A stretch of DNA of 64,000 nucleotides, from NCBI GenBank assembly GCA_028023455.1, contig JAQFVV010012499.1, forward strand, positions 2,362,584 to 2,426,583, read 5' to 3'. This document shows, piece by piece, positions 10,451 through 23,317 of the stretch; within the stretch, counting starts at the first letter, position 1, and each line of letters starts with the position of its first letter. The notes below the pieces were generated by a model. The model searched no databases. It worked only from the letters and a program-made list of their open reading frames with translations, and was not told the origin of the DNA. Both the position numbers and the translations under genes were made by a program. The DNA comes from Epiperipatus broadwayi (Eukaryota; Onychophora; Udeonychophora; Euonychophora; Peripatidae).

Positions 10451-12590
10451 AGGGTCTGTCTCAATATATTTATTTTAATAAATTTATGTTATTGATCATT
10501 AAAATAGTAATAAATCAATGCTTGTATCTAGAGTGACGTCTAGTTGTTGTTAAAAAGAGCATCATAATATTTTATAATCACTTTGCAATTCAATATTGAT
10601 TTTCTTGAAATATGTAAAATTGTAAATAATATTTTTTAAAAAGCATCTTCATTCATGATAAAAGCACAAAAACTGACACATTCCAATTCTCTTTTGCAAT
10701 AATAAACATAAATTATTTATTTATTGACAACTAAACATATTTTATTTCAAGTTGGGTAGTTTGAAAAACAAACCCTTAATTAAATTTACATCAAAACAAT
10801 TCGTTTATTTATTTGCTTGATTTTATATATTAACGTGTTTTTTTTTATTTACGTTATATATCATCGCTTTATTTTTTCAAAATATTTACTTTTTTTTTTT
10901 AATTTACAAGCAAAATTTATTTCAAAATGTTGGTAATCAGTTGAAGTATCTAGAAAAAAAAGGTTACAAAATGTTTATTCTAACTTTTAATGTTAAAAAT
11001 TAAGTAATTTATTTATAATTAAAATTGATTTGCATTTTAAAATATATAAACAGTATAAAAAATACGTAAATGTAAAAAAAAAAAAAATTCATTTCAAAAA
11101 TATCTGATTTAAAAATAATAAAATGATTTTAAATTTTGAAAACATGCTCATGTTTGAATATTTAAATTACTACTCGGTGAATATATTTTAACTCTTATGA
11201 TTAAATCTCAACAAAACACATCACTATTTTATTACATTAAACATATGTATGATTTTAGAAGCTGTTATTCACAAAACTTTTCAATATAAATTTGAGTAAA
11301 TAATGAATATTATTAGTACTGCTATATCCATTCTCCTATGGCCATCATCAGTAAGAATTAGCATTATGATTTATAGCTCATTAATTATCCATAAATGCGT
11401 TCAGGTAAGAGAAAATATAATGGTTGTTGCATTTAAAATATTTAAATTTTTTACAAACTCTATTTCTGAACTTAATCAACATGGATGCTATTTATTGGCT
11501 ATCCAGATTCAGTGAACAATGATAAAGCTATTTATATTTCTTAATACAATGAACAAGGATCACAGGTGATCATATTATGTCTTAATACTAATTCATTACA
11601 AATATTGCTTTCTTACATTGGCAGTAAAATTTCCAACACTGATTTGAAATAATCAGTGGGGTTTTTGATTTCATTTTTATTTTATATTAAAAGAATTAAT
11701 TGGATTAATTCTACCTTTCTCATACACATTACACACTGTAAAAATAGAAATAGAAATACTAACTATGATTCTGGATTTACATAATTTTCATTATGTAAAG
11801 ATAAATTATAATAAATACACAATCAAGTGGTTAGTCACTCAGAAATTCATATAATATTTGAACTTCACAGATGACTGAGCACTGAAACACAAGAACCTTT
11901 TGCTCTGGATTCCATTATTTTACTATTCCTTCTAAACTGCACAGCCCATAACTAATTGAAAACTTTTTTTCTTTCAAAACAAAGCAATACTTAAGTGCTG
12001 TAATCTACCTACATCACTTTATCTTTTAGCCAACCTTGTCATGCATGACAATAAAGGAAAGGAAAAGGTGATGCCATCAGATTGAAGGATCAACACTTTC
12101 AACTAGAGAGAAACAGAACTGGAACCGGAACTATTTGGTAACTATGAGAGTGCTTATGGTTATAGAAATAAATAAATAAAATATAGGGTTAATTGAAATA
12201 ATATTGTAAAATTTACTTCTTTATTATAAAAAAAAAATTACATTTGTCTAAAAATATGATAACAAAAATTACAATTAAAAAAAAATAACTAACAAATAAT
12301 ATCTACAAATAATTACTAATAAAAATCCTGTCAGAATATAAAATTACTCATATTCCAAAAATGTGTGTATTGGCACAATCCATTAAAAATATTAATAAAC
12401 TAATTTGTAAAAATAAATTAAGAAAAGACTGTTTTTTAAATGAAAAATTGAAAAAATATCTTAAAGTAATTGCATCTTGGCAGTAATGGTCTCAAGTTCA
12501 ATGATATTGATCAAATTAATTGGATTATGTAGAAAGGATTGTTACCTAGAAATATACTGATAATTGATAATAAATTTCATCAAAAGACAA
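10451..12590. other. Gene-free A+T-rich DNA
   Basis: No recognisable gene or repeat. A slightly more G+C-rich patch lies at about 11,870-12,140. It contains an AACTGGAACCGGAACTATT string and no usable frame. Confidence 0.55.
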
Positions 12591-12600
12591 TAAACAACAG

Positions 12601-12711
<111 letters not shown>

Positions 12712-12864
12712 CAACATTTTGAAGAATACATTAAGCTTCTTATTGAAATTATAGAAACAAATTATTTTAAAAAATACAAAAATCATAAAAACATTGATAG
12801 ATGATAAATGCTTTAACTATTTATAAAAAAAAAACCTAATCTTTTTGTATAAATTCTTTAGTAT

Positions 12865-14090
12865 TGTAACAGTCAAGATTGTATAATCAATCAACAAGAC
12901 CGAAAGGCCAAGCAAGGACTCTCAACCAGCAAACACCGGATTATCCCATGCTCCCAGTTTAAATTCCTACATGGGATTCCTAGTCTCAGCCACCTAATTA
13001 ACATCCCTGATGTCATACAGCTTCCCTTCTTCATACAGTGTGAAATAGCTCAAAGTTCAAACATGGATTCTCTCTCAGCATTCTTCTAAAGATAGTACAC
13101 AAGTATACACATTGATATTGCATTATTAATAATAACCCTATTTAGGTATACTATAAAATCAGATTTTATATTAATTTTATAAATATAGTTAAGCATACCT
13201 TATTATGGATTAGGTTCAACACTTGGGATGCTCATTTTATACTGAAACAAAATTTAATTCTAAATGATTATTGAATAGTTCCAACATATAGAAACATACT
13301 CATATTTCATCATCATAATAATAATAAAATTGTATTATCAGATTGAATATAATAAATTGAGAGTTTACAAGTTAATTTACTACAAAAAAAATTACTTCAC
13401 TGGTCATTACACTATTACAGGTGAAAGTCATGATAATTTACATATTAGGGTGTATCCAAATTAACCAAGGATTAATCTTAATACATAACTATCAGTCATT
13501 ATGACTTTTGAAATATTAATTAAATGAAATATATCATGACAGGGACTATTGTATGCGCATTTGATTCTATAGTCATCCAGGGATACCTGGGCATAGGTGA
13601 AGGTTAAAACAAATGAATAATTTAAATATTACAATTCTACTCTCACTATAATCACTGTTCATGGACATACTGAATATGAATAAGAATTCAAATTGGCTTG
13701 GCTATCAAATGGTATGGTTTATCACTTAAAAATGTATGTTCCTGGCCACAGATATATCTTCTTTTCTGACTATGAGTGCATTCCAGTGGAGAGAGTGAAG
13801 ATGTGCTAAATCTGAGATTTGGGATCATCACAAGGGATCTCTGACTCCCTACAGAACCTAGACTGGCACTAATAGATGAATTAGAAACCCAGGCACACAG
13901 TATCTGGTCTGCCCTTATACAGTTTATCCATATTTGCACGAACCATACAAGAGATATAATGGTAACAAAGATATATATTGATTATGAACCAAGATGGCAG
14001 ATAGGGAGCAGGAACACAAGATGTGTAAGCATAAATAATAATATTTAGATAAACCTTCCACCACATTATGAAATATCAGGAATTTATTTT
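12865..14090. other. Less A+T-rich islands, possible LTR debris
   Basis: The stretch opens with TGTAACAGTCAAGATTGTA at about 12,866. The same TGTAACAGTC opening, also preceded by ATATT or GTATT, recurs at about 24,655; TGT...ACA is the usual edge of LTRs. Two G+C-richer patches (12,900-13,090 and 13,700-14,020) follow. Minus-strand frames at 13,688-13,939 and 13,881-14,066 overlap each other and match no family I recognise. I see no paired LTRs or primer-binding site, so this is only a suggestion. Confidence 0.2.
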
Positions 14091-14237
14091 ATTTTATTAA
14101 CTAAAGTCTCCCTGGATAATTACCATGAGTTTTGGATAAGATTCATAACCCACTCACAAATAATATACATTAATAAATTTTAAATTAAAATCTTTAATAT
14201 CATAATATAGAAAACATGAGGAGTTTATTATCACTCA

Positions 14238-14449
14238 TAATATTTTAACAAGCATTACGCTGTTGCACATGCGCTTTGAAGATTTTAACTATAAATAATG
14301 AATACTAACACTCAACCACATGATAAAGTCTTTGGGCCATTCTATCTTTTCCAAAGACTTTATCATGTGGTTGAGTGTTAGTATTCATTATTTATAGTTA
14401 AAATCTTCAAAGCGCATGTGCAACAGCATAATGCTGTGTTAAAATATTA
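14238..14449. repeat. Nearly perfect hairpin with 98-bp arms
   Basis: The left arm 14238-14335 and right arm 14351-14449 are reverse complements with one mismatch (AGCATTACGC versus GCATAATGCT) and one extra base on the right. The loop is only 15 nt (14336-14350). The arms contain ordinary mixed sequence, including TTGCACATGCGC. A 14-bp direct repeat, TTATCACTCATAAT, lies at 14228-14241 and again at 14490-14503. Such a clean foldback in decayed surroundings implies recent origin or conservation. It could be a palindromic MITE, a hairpin RNA locus or a recent inverted duplication. Confidence 0.9.
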
Positions 14450-14503
14450 CAGTTTACAAACATCACGCTATAAAAAATGATTTATTTACTTATCACTCAT
14501 AAT

Positions 14504-16320
14504 GTGACTGATAGCTTGCAGTTCATGCTTGCATTACCAATATACAACAAGTGTTCCAAATTTACATAACAGATAGCATATACAAGGAGTGCAGCATAGA
14601 CATTTATATAATGTTGCAATATCGCCTTCACATGGGAGACCCTAGATAACAATACTGAGGAATTTATTTCTGGTTCATAAAATATAAAATTTAAACTATA
14701 AATAGAACGATCTTTATTCTACTACACAAGGTCAGGTTTTCAGCATAAATGAGTTTACATATATATCTTCTTAAATATACAATGTTAAGTATAAACTGAT
14801 CTTTAGATTAATCATTTATGTTCACATATATATTTTTTGGACATCTCAATTTAAGTATAAATTGATTTTAAACTAATCATAATAGACATGCACAATTTCT
14901 AAATTTCATATATTTAATTAAATTCTAAACACTCGCCATCTTTCCGCAACAGAAGATTATGATTTCTCAAAAATGAAATAATAAAATTGTACTTGACATG
15001 ATGGGGGAAATATAGTAATGCTAAAAAAATCTATTCACTATTTATTTTAATGGTTTTAGAGTTTAAAACTAAGCAATTGCACAAACTCACACTGTCCCAA
15101 GGGAACAATGAGAGCGGAAAACTGTAAACAACTCTATATTTAAATTGAACTCTCTCCATCATTCAAGTGAATGTAAAATAAGACAAAGTACAATAAGCAA
15201 ATTAATATTTGCTGAATCAAATATTTAATGTTAGTAAAATCTCAACATATAAAACATTAATAAAATTTAGAAAGTTAAAACTGCGTAATTATAAAATATG
15301 TCATAAATTAGAGTTACATAATTTAGATTAATGATTTAAGACATATTACCAGCTAGCTTATATGAGACCTCCAGGATTCCTTCTTAGCAGATTATTTCAA
15401 GGCTTCTTGGATGTAAGGATTGGCATGGTGATAGCAAAGGTGGTTTGATCTCAATAAGAAATGGTACTTCAGGATGCCTGCTGCCTGATGACCATGGGGA
15501 AGCAGATGGCCAACTACTCACACATGGTTGAAAATACTGTATACATTTTATATATAATTAAGCAGAGTTCATCTTGTATGGTCTTTTAATAAAACCACAG
15601 CAAATCTTCAATAAAATATTTTCAATAATAATTTCTATAAGATACGACAGAATGTCTTTCAAAAAATATATGCTGTTCCACTGCTTTTTTTGTGTATTTG
15701 TGTTTTAACAATATCATAATCCCCTCTTATATATCATTCACATATGCCTGGGGTGCACTTTGTTAGTTTTTAGTAGATTTTTTCCTTAATTTTCTTTAAT
15801 TGCAGTTGCATCTTAATTTTACTTCCACAGTCCTTTGTGCCACCACATAGATTTCCTGATCTTTGTTTCTATTCCTTATTTCACACTTTAAAATATATGT
15901 AGATATTCAAATGTGTTAAATTGCAACTCTTTCATCCAATTGTTTCACTAGATTAGGAAATAAGACACATAACTTTAGTAATGGCTTGTTTCCATTACCT
16001 ATCCTATATATGGACTTTCCACTCCTGTTACTTAATTGATCATACACTTTTCTTTATCATAATATTTTCTTTTAAAACTTACTTAAAATGTGGCATGATT
16101 TAAAATAACTTTTAACTTTAAAGATTTCTAAATTGTACACATATGCATGCATGAACTAGTGTGTGCAAATATATCGAAATATATGACATACGCTGGGAAA
16201 TAGTTTTAGATTTGAACAAACATGAAACAAGAATGTCTGCATGCAGATATGCACTGCTTCAGTATATATAACTAAATGGATAATAAAATAAAAATAATAG
16301 CATTAAAATTTGGAGGCAAT
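14504..16320. other. Gene-free DNA with one G+C-richer patch
   Basis: Mostly A+T-rich non-coding sequence. A patch at about 15,350-15,530 is less A+T-rich (GGATGCCTGCTGCCTGATGA) and may be an old repeat, but I find no second copy in the window and no coding frame. Confidence 0.45.
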
Positions 16321-16332
16321 TCCAGTTTCATT

Positions 16333-16445
16333 GTGTGCTACTATTAACAGTTGAATGTAATGAAAATTTAAATAAAGTTTAATTTTTCTAAAAACATTTA
16401 ATACTTCATATTAAATGATGGAAATAGTCCAGTATATAAAAAAAA
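16333..16445 (+). mobile_element. 5'-truncated SINE copy with 12-bp target duplication
   Basis: The insert is flanked by TCCAGTTTCATT at 16321-16332 and again at 16446-16457, identical over 12 bp. It reads GTGTGCTACTATTAACAGTT at its 5' end and finishes GATGGAAATAGTCCAGTATA then a run of A. The same body and tail occur on the minus strand at 52,575-52,690 (joined there to a tRNA-like head) and at about 52,160-52,270. The flanking duplication plus A tail show target-primed retrotransposition, with 5' truncation removing the head. Confidence 0.85.
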
Positions 16446-16457
16446 TCCAGTTTCATT

Positions 16458-19400
16458 TGTAAATATTTTTTTTAAATTTAATTTATTATAAAATATTTAA
16501 TAGCACTGATTAAATTAACATAACCAGTTGTTTGATCTCTAAAAATATGGGGTCCATGCGTCCCATAATATTATTGCACACAGTCCATGTAAATAATTCC
16601 CATTCTATCACAAAACATTCATAAATACCTATTTCTTACAACCAAATGTCAATTAATAATATAACATTTATAATTACATAGTAAGATATCAGCCTTTAAA
16701 TTGAATAAATATATATCTGAAAAGTTCTTTAATATATAGTTTAGTAAGTCCACAAACTTACCTACATATTGATTTAATAATTTTGTTTTGTATTTTAAAT
16801 TACTGCTAAAGTCATTGTATAATTTAGTGATAAAAGACTAACATTGCCTTTATAGGTTATTTAAGTAAATTGCATTATTGAAGCCATACATAATCACTAC
16901 TCTATTTTTTCTCCCTAATGAATGATTGGATTTATAACAAACCAAAGGCAATCAATGTGAAAATATGATTAGACTGCATCATTCTATAAAATAATTTCGT
17001 ATCACAAATTGTCAAAAAATTGAAATAAATTGAAAACATATGCATTCACATTTGAGATTTTAACTTGAAAGTTTTTAAAAATAAAATTATAAATTGTAGC
17101 TTTAAAAAAAAGTAATGGACTTTTCAATATAAAATTAATTAGTATATCATAAATAAAATGAATAAGCAGGTAAAATTGTATAAGGATTATATTAATATAT
17201 TTCAATCTATAACACCCAAAAGTATGTAGTCAGGTCATGTGAAGGACTTCATTGTTCTCTCCCATACTTCATAATTTTACATTATTTGTAACATCTCAGA
17301 AAAGGGCCTGCCTAATCTGATGTTCTCAACAATGGAAAGTAACATTATGGATAATGTTTTTCTTCAAAAATTAGTTTATTTGTAAAGCTGAAATTCTTCA
17401 TTATGTGTCAAAATATGTCATTGTAACTCTCTTTATTAGTAGAAATAGTCTCTTATTGGCTTAATTTCTTCTAAAAAAATAGACACGTTAGTTCATAGGC
17501 AGTATTGGAGGATTTCAATCCATCTATCATTTTTTCCCATCAAATATTTGAATATACAAGTTTGAGCTCCATAATAAACAATTAGAAAAACCAGACAGTT
17601 GAACATTTTCCCCTCTCTTTAAATAACAATATGTAGTGTACTCAAAAAAATTTAAGTACCCAACCATTATATATATTATTTCTGCATCAACCATGTTTTA
17701 AAATCTTACATCAATGTTATAGAAAAAAATCTAAAAATTTTGTGACTTCAATTTAATTGCTAATATAGTTTTTGTTCATGATGTTTTTTACAATTTGATT
17801 TTAAAATAAGTTCATTTGTATAAAAAAGGCATATTCCAAGACTATTTGTACACTACATTCTACTCTAAATATTTAATTATTGGTATATACATATATGTGC
17901 GTCATTGTTTTCGCATGTGTGCAAATATCCTTAGGCTAGCGCTATTGTTAGTTTCATTTTAATAATTTAAATTTAGACAGGTTTATTGGAAATTTTAATT
18001 AATTTTCAATTGGTTGATTTAAATTTCCTACTTAATTATAATTGTTTAAATATGCGTATCTTTATCTACTTTAACAAGACAGAAATAAAATGGACTATTC
18101 AAAAACCAAATTATTCTTATATGTGATTATTGGAGGTAATTAGAAATAAGTGACATAATTCTTGATTCCTTAATTGTTAGATGTATGGTAGTTATTGATA
18201 TGTGCGTGTATCCATAAACCAAATAAAATACCCGTTAAAGATTATTATCATTAATAAATAAAACTTTTAAACCCAATAATAAATATTAATAATTTTAAAT
18301 TTCAAAAATATTTTCAATTATTTTTGCAAACATAATCAACTGATCAAAATTTTAAATTTAGGGCAGAAACAAACAATACTCTGTAATATTTCAAGATTTG
18401 TGAATTAAGATTTTGTCATATGATTCTATCATAATATTCCAGCTTGCATATTGCTATTTCTGCAACATACATTTTTTTTCTTTCATCATCTCTACCGCTT
18501 TAGTACCTAAGAGGGATTGCAATTTTTTGTTATATTTGATCTTTAATTTGAACACAATCCAATTATATTTTACATCAGTATTTTCAGGTGCCATGTAGTT
18601 TAAAGCTATACATTTATTCATTCTTGTATCAGCTTTAATTGATCTATTGCAGCCTTAAATTAATGACTTATGTGATACTTCCTTAAGCTTTGTCATTATT
18701 TTGTCTAGTTGATAAATAGCTTTATCTATGTGTATATAACAGCAGTTAGAAAGCATCTTTAATTGTAGGCATTTTCTAAAAAAGCAAATACGTTCTTGCT
18801 TCTTAGTTAACTCAGTGGGGAAAAAAACACATTTATAATTATACATTTATACAATTATTCATATATATATAAAACTTTTTTATTGGTATTTATTACATAT
18901 TTTATTTTCATTTTTTTGTTATTGCAATAAAAATCAATATCTTAAAACTTTAATTTTAATTGTTTTTGTTTGTTTTTATAATGTTCTTACATACTATTAA
19001 TTTAATTTGTATCATATTTACTATTCGTAATTTTATAATTAATATTCAAAAAATTATTTATGCAGTATTTTTCTTTTAATATAAATGTAATTCTTAAATT
19101 AAATATATTTCTTTATTTCAGTTTTGTTTTAAAAATTAAATTGATATTAAAAGTACTGTATAATTACTTTATTGAATGAACAATAATAAAATTATAGTAT
19201 AAGTTAATGTTTAACATTATAATGTAAAATAATATTACAAAAAAAAAAATTAAAAATTTAATAGATTATTTAAAAAGAATTTTAAGAATATAATATACTA
19301 TTTTTAATATATATATGTATATGGTGTTTTAAATAATATAAAATAAAAAGATGAACCATATATAAAAAATATTAAAATTATTATAATGAAAAAAAAATTT

Positions 19401-19616
19401 TTTTCACTGCTGTATTACTTGAACTGAGTCACAGGCTTATGATAACCTATGACTGTTGCACTCGTCTGCTTCATAAAGAAATATAACTGTCATTGACCTA
19501 TAGAAATGTGATCAATCACATACAATTAACTTGATAATCAATGTGTTAAATTTGCAATAAATTAATACTTGGCTCACTAAAATAGTTCTACCTTTCCATA
19601 TTTCCTTGATATTCAA
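16458..19616. other. Gene-free A+T-rich DNA
   Basis: No gene or known RNA. A small hairpin (AGTCACAGG / CCTATGACT, one mismatch) at about 19,426-19,453 lies in a slightly less A+T-rich patch at 19,405-19,520. Confidence 0.5.
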
Positions 19617-19736
<120 letters not shown>

Positions 19737-20684
19737 GTCATATAAGTTATACAATTTCTCCTTATTCTTGGTCTATCTTTTCTTCTCTAACTAGAGGGTT
19801 TCATGAATAATAATCAATTAAATACACTCATCAATTCTCTCATTAGCACATAATCAAACCATTAAGTCTTCATTCATAAATCTATAATACAATCATTACA
19901 GCCATTATCTTTTTCCTCACTATATCATTTTTTTTATCCTTTCTAATTGTACATCATAACAATCATGCTATCTTCATGTTGGCAATCTTCGATTTTCTTT
20001 GCTTATTATAATCACTGAACTATCTCCAGACTATGTACCAATATAAAACTAAAACCATTTCTACAACAGAATCTTTTAATATCTAATGACATTCTTCTAT
20101 AAGTCATTACTCTACATATCACTCAAATGTACTGCAAGATATTAAGGTTAGCTTAATTTCAACTTCAACCATAAATTCGAAAAACTACTTGTTCAATGTA
20201 CTTTATAAATATTTGATATAATTCACTATACAATAAACACATTGCTATGTTTCTTTCTAATTCCTGATACAATGATGCTTCTTTAAAATGTTCTTATTAC
20301 ATCCTTTCAAAATACTATATACAATTATAGCTATGTTAACTCAACCAGATCTCTTGTGTTGTTAATCAAAAAGCAAAAACTACTTACATAATAAGTATGC
20401 AGCTACTGAAAACACAATTACATATGTTCTTTACAATTATATTTTAATGGTTACTTTCTGCTAGATAATTATATTCTTCTATAGAATATGATTATAGAAA
20501 TAGAAACAACAACAAAAAAAACATTATGTTAATTTTGTCTTCTCAATTCTTTCAAGCAATTCAAAAGCATAATTTTACATTAAATATCTTTTCTTTTCTA
20601 TGAAATAAGTTGGGTGTTGTTCACTACTTGTCTTTTCCTTCATGACTTTTCCTTTTAAAAAAGTAAATATACAAGAAAAAGCCT
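19737..20684. other. Gene-free A+T-rich DNA
   Basis: Non-coding; nothing recognised. Confidence 0.55.
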
Positions 20685-20685
20685 C

Positions 20686-20718
<33 letters not shown>

Positions 20719-20752
20719 CGCGTGTGTGTGCGCGTGTGTGTGTGTGCATGTA
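20685..20752. repeat. Compound (TA)n(TG)n(CG) microsatellite
   Basis: A TA run passes into TG repeats interrupted twice by GCGCG. Such alternating purine-pyrimidine tracts can adopt Z-DNA. Confidence 0.9.
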
Positions 20753-21229
20753 GATGTTGTCTAAATCTAACATGTAGCTAAAATCTGGCACTCAATTACA
20801 ATTTTATAAGATTAATATCTTATTATTCACAAACTATATGAAACCAGTTGTCCCTGCAACTTCACTCACATTAGTAAAAAATTACCTATTTTTTTAAAAC
20901 AAATATTATAAAGCAACACCCACCAACCCACTCCCAAAAAGAAAATTGTATAAGATTAATCAAGATTGGAGCAATATTTGTTGAATTAAGTAATAAACAA
21001 ACAAATCAACTTTCAAAGGTGTGTGTATATATATATTGTACCTACTGAAATTTTGAGATGTATTTCAGTATGTGGTAAGATGTCAATCATATTTTTTGCT
21101 TTCTTTCTTGTTGGATATTTGGATCGTGAATATCTTAACTTATAAAATATTGAACCATATTACTATGACAATGATAATATTGATCTAAAATTATTTATCA
21201 TTAATTGTATTGTAAAATTATAAATTGAC

Positions 21230-21240
21230 TTTATTCATTT
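21230..21240 (-). terminator. Candidate polyadenylation signal of the LINE
   Basis: On the minus strand, AATGAATAAAGTC follows the LINE stop codon by under 30 bases and carries AATAAA. This fits a very short 3' untranslated region for the element. Confidence 0.45.
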
Positions 21241-21257
21241 TAGTATCAAAAACAGGT

Positions 21258-23315
21258 TTATTTAACTATATTAATAAGATTCCATGTGGAATTTGCTATT
21301 AGGTGAGGAGCTAACTTCAAATCTCTCTCTTTGATATCTTTTAATTTTTGTAAAAAAATTAATGTTGGATCAGATATAACAGACTTGAAGATTATGAAGC
21401 ATCTGACAAACCATAGAGAGAAAGTGATGAAAGTTGCACTTCTTATAATTGCAAAATCCCCATAAGCAAAACCTTTTATGAGTGTGTTGATAATTGGATG
21501 TTTTGGTGTATAAATTTTATTAATCAATATTCTACAGTCCTGAAGAGAGGAACAATTGTTGAAAATGTGAAATATGGTATCATCCTCCCTATGGCAGAGT
21601 GAGCAAACAGGGTCCAAAGATGAAAAACCTCTATACATCACAAGAAAGTGGCTTGTTGGAAGGGCATTGAGATTTAGCTTTAGTAGAAAGTCCAAATATT
21701 TTGGCTCTAGATTACATCTTTTATATTTCTTTATAATGGCAAAGTTTGTACAGGTGAGAATGCTATGATCTGGGATAATTGTTGAAAAAAAAAGAAGATA
21801 GGCATCCCAATAACGAAGTTTCGTTGGTTTTAATTGAGTTAAAGGTGTGAGAATTTTTGAAATGTCAATTAAGACTTGTGTCAGCCAACCATCATTAATT
21901 GGAGGTGGAGTATCTGTAGGATGAATAGATAGAAAAGGTGAGTCATCAGGAAAAATCCCATTAAGTCTTGTAATGAGGTTATTTGATTTCTGTAGACAAA
22001 GAACATGAAGTGAATGCAGTGACAAGCCATTAAGTCTTGTTGGTCTCTGCACTCTTCTTAAGCTAATAGCAACAGTTTTACCCTTCCACATTAATCTAGA
22101 GCAAAGAGAGTTTATATTCTGGATAAATTTTGATGAAAATTTAATGAACGGCATGTAGTAAGCAATTCTGGGGAACAGTAACATGTTGAGTAGGGCTGTT
22201 TTTGCAGATAATGATGTATAAACTTTTGAAAGTGAATCAATTATTTTTCTTGCAGAATTCATGATAGTGTCTTGTATTAATTTCCTCATTGCTGCATGAG
22301 AGAGACTCATTGGTAAACCCAAAAATTTTTGTGGCATAGCTGTGAAAAAGGATGGAATGGATTTTCCAGATGAAAGTCTCCATACAGCAGATTTTCTAAG
22401 GTTAAACGCAAGACCTGACTCTATGGTGAAATTGTCCATAATTTGAATTAGTTTCGGTATGAATTTTCTAGAGGGTAAGAACACTGCCACATCATCCATG
22501 TAGGATATGTGCTGAATGGATTTATTGATACCAGGAATGTACAATCCAGGAAGATTCATCTCTAAAGATTTAAGGAATGGATTTATATATAGAATGAAGA
22601 GTAAGGGACTAAGAGGAGAACCCTGTGGAATCGACTTGGTAGGTGTGAATGAGTTTGAAATTTTTCCATTTAATGAAATTGCAATATGTCTGTTTAATAG
22701 AAGGTTAGTAATGATATTCATTATACCTGTGGGAATGTTCAGACCACTTAGAAGATGTATTAGTTGAGGAATTCTAACTGAGTCAAAAGCAGCAGAAATA
22801 TCAAGTTGGACAACTATTGGCTTTGACTTTTTATTTTTTCTTGTATAATCCGTAATTAACCTGAATAGGCAGAGTGCCTCAGCTGTGGAACTACCTTTCT
22901 TTGCAAATTGAAAACTAGAGATAAAAGGCAGAATGAGATTTTGAATTTTATCTTTGATAATTGCTTCAATCAGTTTAATAATCAATGGAGTCATCGAGAT
23001 TGGTCTAAGGTTCTCCAGAGGCGATGGGATAATAGCACTCTTAAGAAATGGGACCATTGCAATGGGATAGAGTTGATCAATAGTAAGGGGACCTGAGGCA
23101 AGTAGATCAACCATTCTACTCACTATTGGTACTGTGAAGGCTTCAAGATGTTTGAACATGAATTTTGGTATTCCATGTATTCCAGGGTGTATTCTATCAG
23201 GCATGGATGAGAGTTTAGCTCTAATATCATCATTACTAATACCATGAATTGTCTCACAAGAATATATAGAAAAATGAATATGTAAATAATAATAATAATA
23301 ATAATAATAAAGCAC
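21258..23315 (-). CDS. LINE (L1/Tx1-like) reverse transcriptase, open but 5'-truncated
   Basis: This 685-codon frame encodes a non-LTR retrotransposon polymerase that would copy its own RNA at a nicked chromosomal target. Visible reverse-transcriptase landmarks are LRPISM (103-108), FAKKGSSTAEAL (137-148), LDISAAFDS with the first catalytic Asp (171-179), PQGSPLSPLLF (230-240), YMDD with the catalytic Asp pair (272-275) and FLGLP (331-335). A C-terminal zinc-binding CSLC...H...C block (571-588) follows, as in L1/Tx1-type and plant LINE polymerases. The second catalytic motif has YMDD where most LINEs have [F/Y]ADD. There is no endonuclease or ORF1 upstream. The first ten codons are Tyr encoded by a (TTA)n run at the truncation point, so the annotated ATG is probably not a native start. 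Two wrecked relatives lie at 47.0 kb and 58.1-60.3 kb; this copy has no internal stops. Confidence 0.85.
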   Translation of the reverse strand: MLYYYYYYYYLHIHFSIYSCETIHGISNDDIRAKLSSMPDRIHPGIHGIPKFMFKHLEAFTVPIVSRMVDLLASGPLTIDQLYPIAMVPFLKSAIIPSPLENLRPISMTPLIIKLIEAIIKDKIQNLILPFISSFQFAKKGSSTAEALCLFRLITDYTRKNKKSKPIVVQLDISAAFDSVRIPQLIHLLSGLNIPTGIMNIITNLLLNRHIAISLNGKISNSFTPTKSIPQGSPLSPLLFILYINPFLKSLEMNLPGLYIPGINKSIQHISYMDDVAVFLPSRKFIPKLIQIMDNFTIESGLAFNLRKSAVWRLSSGKSIPSFFTAMPQKFLGLPMSLSHAAMRKLIQDTIMNSARKIIDSLSKVYTSLSAKTALLNMLLFPRIAYYMPFIKFSSKFIQNINSLCSRLMWKGKTVAISLRRVQRPTRLNGLSLHSLHVLCLQKSNNLITRLNGIFPDDSPFLSIHPTDTPPPINDGWLTQVLIDISKILTPLTQLKPTKLRYWDAYLLFFSTIIPDHSILTCTNFAIIKKYKRCNLEPKYLDFLLKLNLNALPTSHFLVMYRGFSSLDPVCSLCHREDDTIFHIFNNCSSLQDCRILINKIYTPKHPIINTLIKGFAYGDFAIIRSATFITFSLWFVRCFIIFKSVISDPTLIFLQKLKDIKERDLKLAPHLIANSTWNLINIVK
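23284..23310. repeat. (TAA)n microsatellite at the LINE 5' junction
   Basis: About nine TAA units lie exactly where LINE homology stops. They supply the apparent poly-Tyr N-terminus. Confidence 0.85.
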
Positions 23316-23317
23316 AT

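Noticed and set aside
21574-23096. Plus-strand frames inside the LINE
   Set aside because: Shadows of the long minus-strand polymerase frame.
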